Assembly (NCBI GenBank): GCA_947489685.1
Contig: CANLEM010000004.1
Span: forward strand, 186,001 to 250,000
Source: an uncultured Aquimarina sp.
GTDB taxonomy: Bacteria; Bacteroidota; Bacteroidia; Flavobacteriales; Flavobacteriaceae
Direction of reading: 5' to 3'
Length of the DNA: 64,000 nucleotides
Each line of letters starts with the position of its first letter. Positions within the stretch are counted from its first letter, which is position 1. Both the position numbers and the translations under genes were made by a program. This document shows positions 62,962-64,000 of this stretch, piece by piece. Below the pieces are notes generated by a model. It was not told where the DNA came from and did no database searches. It saw only the letters and a program-made list of their open reading frames with translations.

Positions 62962-64000
62962 TTAATTCAAGGTAGCTACAGGAGCGCTAGTTCCTCTTTT
63001 TGATACAGATCCACTTGTACCTGTACTGTTTCCTCTTAGTAATAATATTCCTGCTACATGTGGTGATGCCATAGAAGTACCAGAGATTCTATTAAACTGG
63101 CCATTTAACCAAGTAGACCATACTGCAGTACCAGGAGCCCAACGATCTACACTTGATCCGTAGTTTGAAGTACCAGCAGCAGTTCTTGAACGGGTCATAT
63201 TACCAACACACCAAGAGTTACCTGTACGTAATCTTTGTGGTGAATAAAATTGTGTATCATCATTACTATTTCCTGCAGCCATAGCTCCAATCGCTCTACC
63301 TTCAAGATTTCTAAAGGCATTATCAATGGCCTGAGAGGTAGCTCGATTACGGAATCCTACACTGTAGTTCCAGGTATCTCCATTTCCAGCATTTCTAGCT
63401 ACATAGTCTACACCAGAAAGAATCCCGGAAGTAGCACCACTACCTCTCGCATCCAATACTCTAATAGAAACTACGGTAGCCCCATAAGCTACACCTACAA
63501 CTCCTGAGCCATTATTTCTTGCAGCTACGGTTCCTGCTACGTGAGTTCCATGTCCGTTTTGATCTACCCAAGACCCACCGACAAAACTTCTACTTCTACC
63601 AGTATTAATATTTAGATCACTATGTGGTGCAATACCACTATCGATAATCCAACAGGTTCTGCCACTACCATTAGCTCTTCCTACTAATTGTACACCCCAA
63701 GGTAAAAAATCTCCATTAGGAAGTCCAACATCCTTAGTAGCTCCTTTCTCGTCTACTGTTGCAGGAAGTGAGCTTACAGGTTTACCCATTTCTACATCCA
63801 ACTTATGAATATAGTTTGGTTCTATAAATGCTACTTCAGAATCGTTTCTAAGCATTTCTGCTTGTTTGTCACTTAAGTTTGAAACTGCAAAACCCTGAAT
63901 AGCATTACTATAAATTTGTTTTATGTCACTATTCGATATCGAATATTTCGCTAATGTTTGTTGGGATTTCGTTTGCATTTTAGCACTTTCTCCATACATA
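62962..64000 (-). CDS. S8-family subtilisin-like serine protease, 5' end outside the window
   Basis: About 345 residues are visible and the frame is open to the right edge, so the signal peptide and start lie outside. The first 60 residues look like the end of an inhibitor-I9-type propeptide (EVAFIEPNYIHKLDVEM). The catalytic triad is complete: Asp in CWIIDSGIAPHSDL, His in NGHGTHVAGTVAARN and Ser in GTSMASPHVAG, with the oxyanion Asn near AAGNSNDD. The chain ends shortly after the Ser region (APVATLN) with no T9SS sorting domain, so this is a minimal proteinase-K-like enzyme, probably secreted. A strong terminator follows directly. Confidence 0.9.
   Translation of the reverse strand, partial: MYGESAKMQTKSQQTLAKYSISNSDIKQIYSNAIQGFAVSNLSDKQAEMLRNDSEVAFIEPNYIHKLDVEMGKPVSSLPATVDEKGATKDVGLPNGDFLPWGVQLVGRANGSGRTCWIIDSGIAPHSDLNINTGRSRSFVGGSWVDQNGHGTHVAGTVAARNNGSGVVGVAYGATVVSIRVLDARGSGATSGILSGVDYVARNAGNGDTWNYSVGFRNRATSQAIDNAFRNLEGRAIGAMAAGNSNDDTQFYSPQRLRTGNSWCVGNMTRSRTAAGTSNYGSSVDRWAPGTAVWSTWLNGQFNRISGTSMASPHVAGILLLRGNSTGTSGSVSKRGTSAPVATLN

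Noticed and set aside
1..64000. Search for tRNA, rRNA, insertion sequences, integrases and attachment repeats
   Set aside because: No cloverleaf with CCA-type ends, no rRNA-like segment, no transposase or integrase frame and no flanking direct repeats were seen.

Overview
The window looks like chromosomal DNA of a low-GC marine Flavobacteriaceae bacterium (Bacteroidota). An Aquimarina-like genus is a reasonable guess but unproven. The evidence is very AT-rich intergenic DNA, absence of Shine-Dalgarno sequences, loose Bacteroidota lipoprotein signals, several TonB-dependent receptors, a HmuY-type haemophore, and a SprB-repeat protein ending in a type A sorting domain of the type IX secretion system (T9SS). 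I see no tRNA, rRNA, CRISPR array, transposase or integrase.

Layout. 1-3327 (minus): an outer-membrane barrel gene followed by a secreted protein cut by the window edge. 3569-5189 (minus): a small lipoprotein and an AraC-type regulator. 5450-13644 (plus): an eight-gene run (cytochrome c, GMC oxidoreductase, gluconate-dehydrogenase-subunit-3-like protein, two xylose-isomerase-like TIM barrels, an MFS sugar/nucleoside-type transporter, a Gfo/Idh/MocA oxidoreductase and a DUF1080 lipoprotein). It reads as an oxidative 3-keto-glycoside pathway, probably controlled by the divergent AraC regulator. 13725-17951: a haem/iron uptake locus (DUF6607, TonB receptor, HmuY-like lipoprotein, DoxX-like membrane protein) with an AT-rich operator-like dyad in the divergent promoter.

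18031-43709 (minus) is the most striking part. It begins, in transcription order, with a second copy of the barrel gene. Next is a 2528-residue secreted polymorphic toxin: TANFOR-like N-terminus, FN3 domains, embedded metalloprotease with HELGH, helical region, caspase-like His/Cys pair, and a C-terminal WHH (HNH/EndoVII-type) nuclease. A SUKH-type immunity gene and an unknown cytoplasmic gene follow. Then comes a cell-surface operon: a small beta-barrel, a 1580-residue unknown exported protein, a 701-residue FN3 protein and a 2182-residue SprB-repeat adhesin. The barrel plus TANFOR-like gene pair therefore occurs twice in the window (1-3327 and 33636-43709), in the same order, with tiny spacings and with TTG starts on both barrels. 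I propose a two-partner export or surface-display system for giant effectors whose C-terminus is a toxin rather than a T9SS sorting domain.

43824-49560 (minus): a receptor/kinase signalling set (two stand-alone receivers, a TonB receptor, and a YfiR-like/coiled-coil/histidine kinase fusion coupled to the receptor by an ATGA overlap). 49839-53260: a GNAT-like protein, a membrane metal-dependent hydrolase, DUF1761 and LysE membrane proteins. 53467-56989 (plus): a three-subunit biotin-dependent acyl-CoA carboxylase. 57477-58430 (plus): a stefin/cystatin-like small protein and an unknown partner. 58535-64000 (minus): an ENPP-type phosphodiesterase, an NTF2-like lipoprotein, an M23 peptidase, a cyclase-family hydrolase and a subtilase cut by the right edge.
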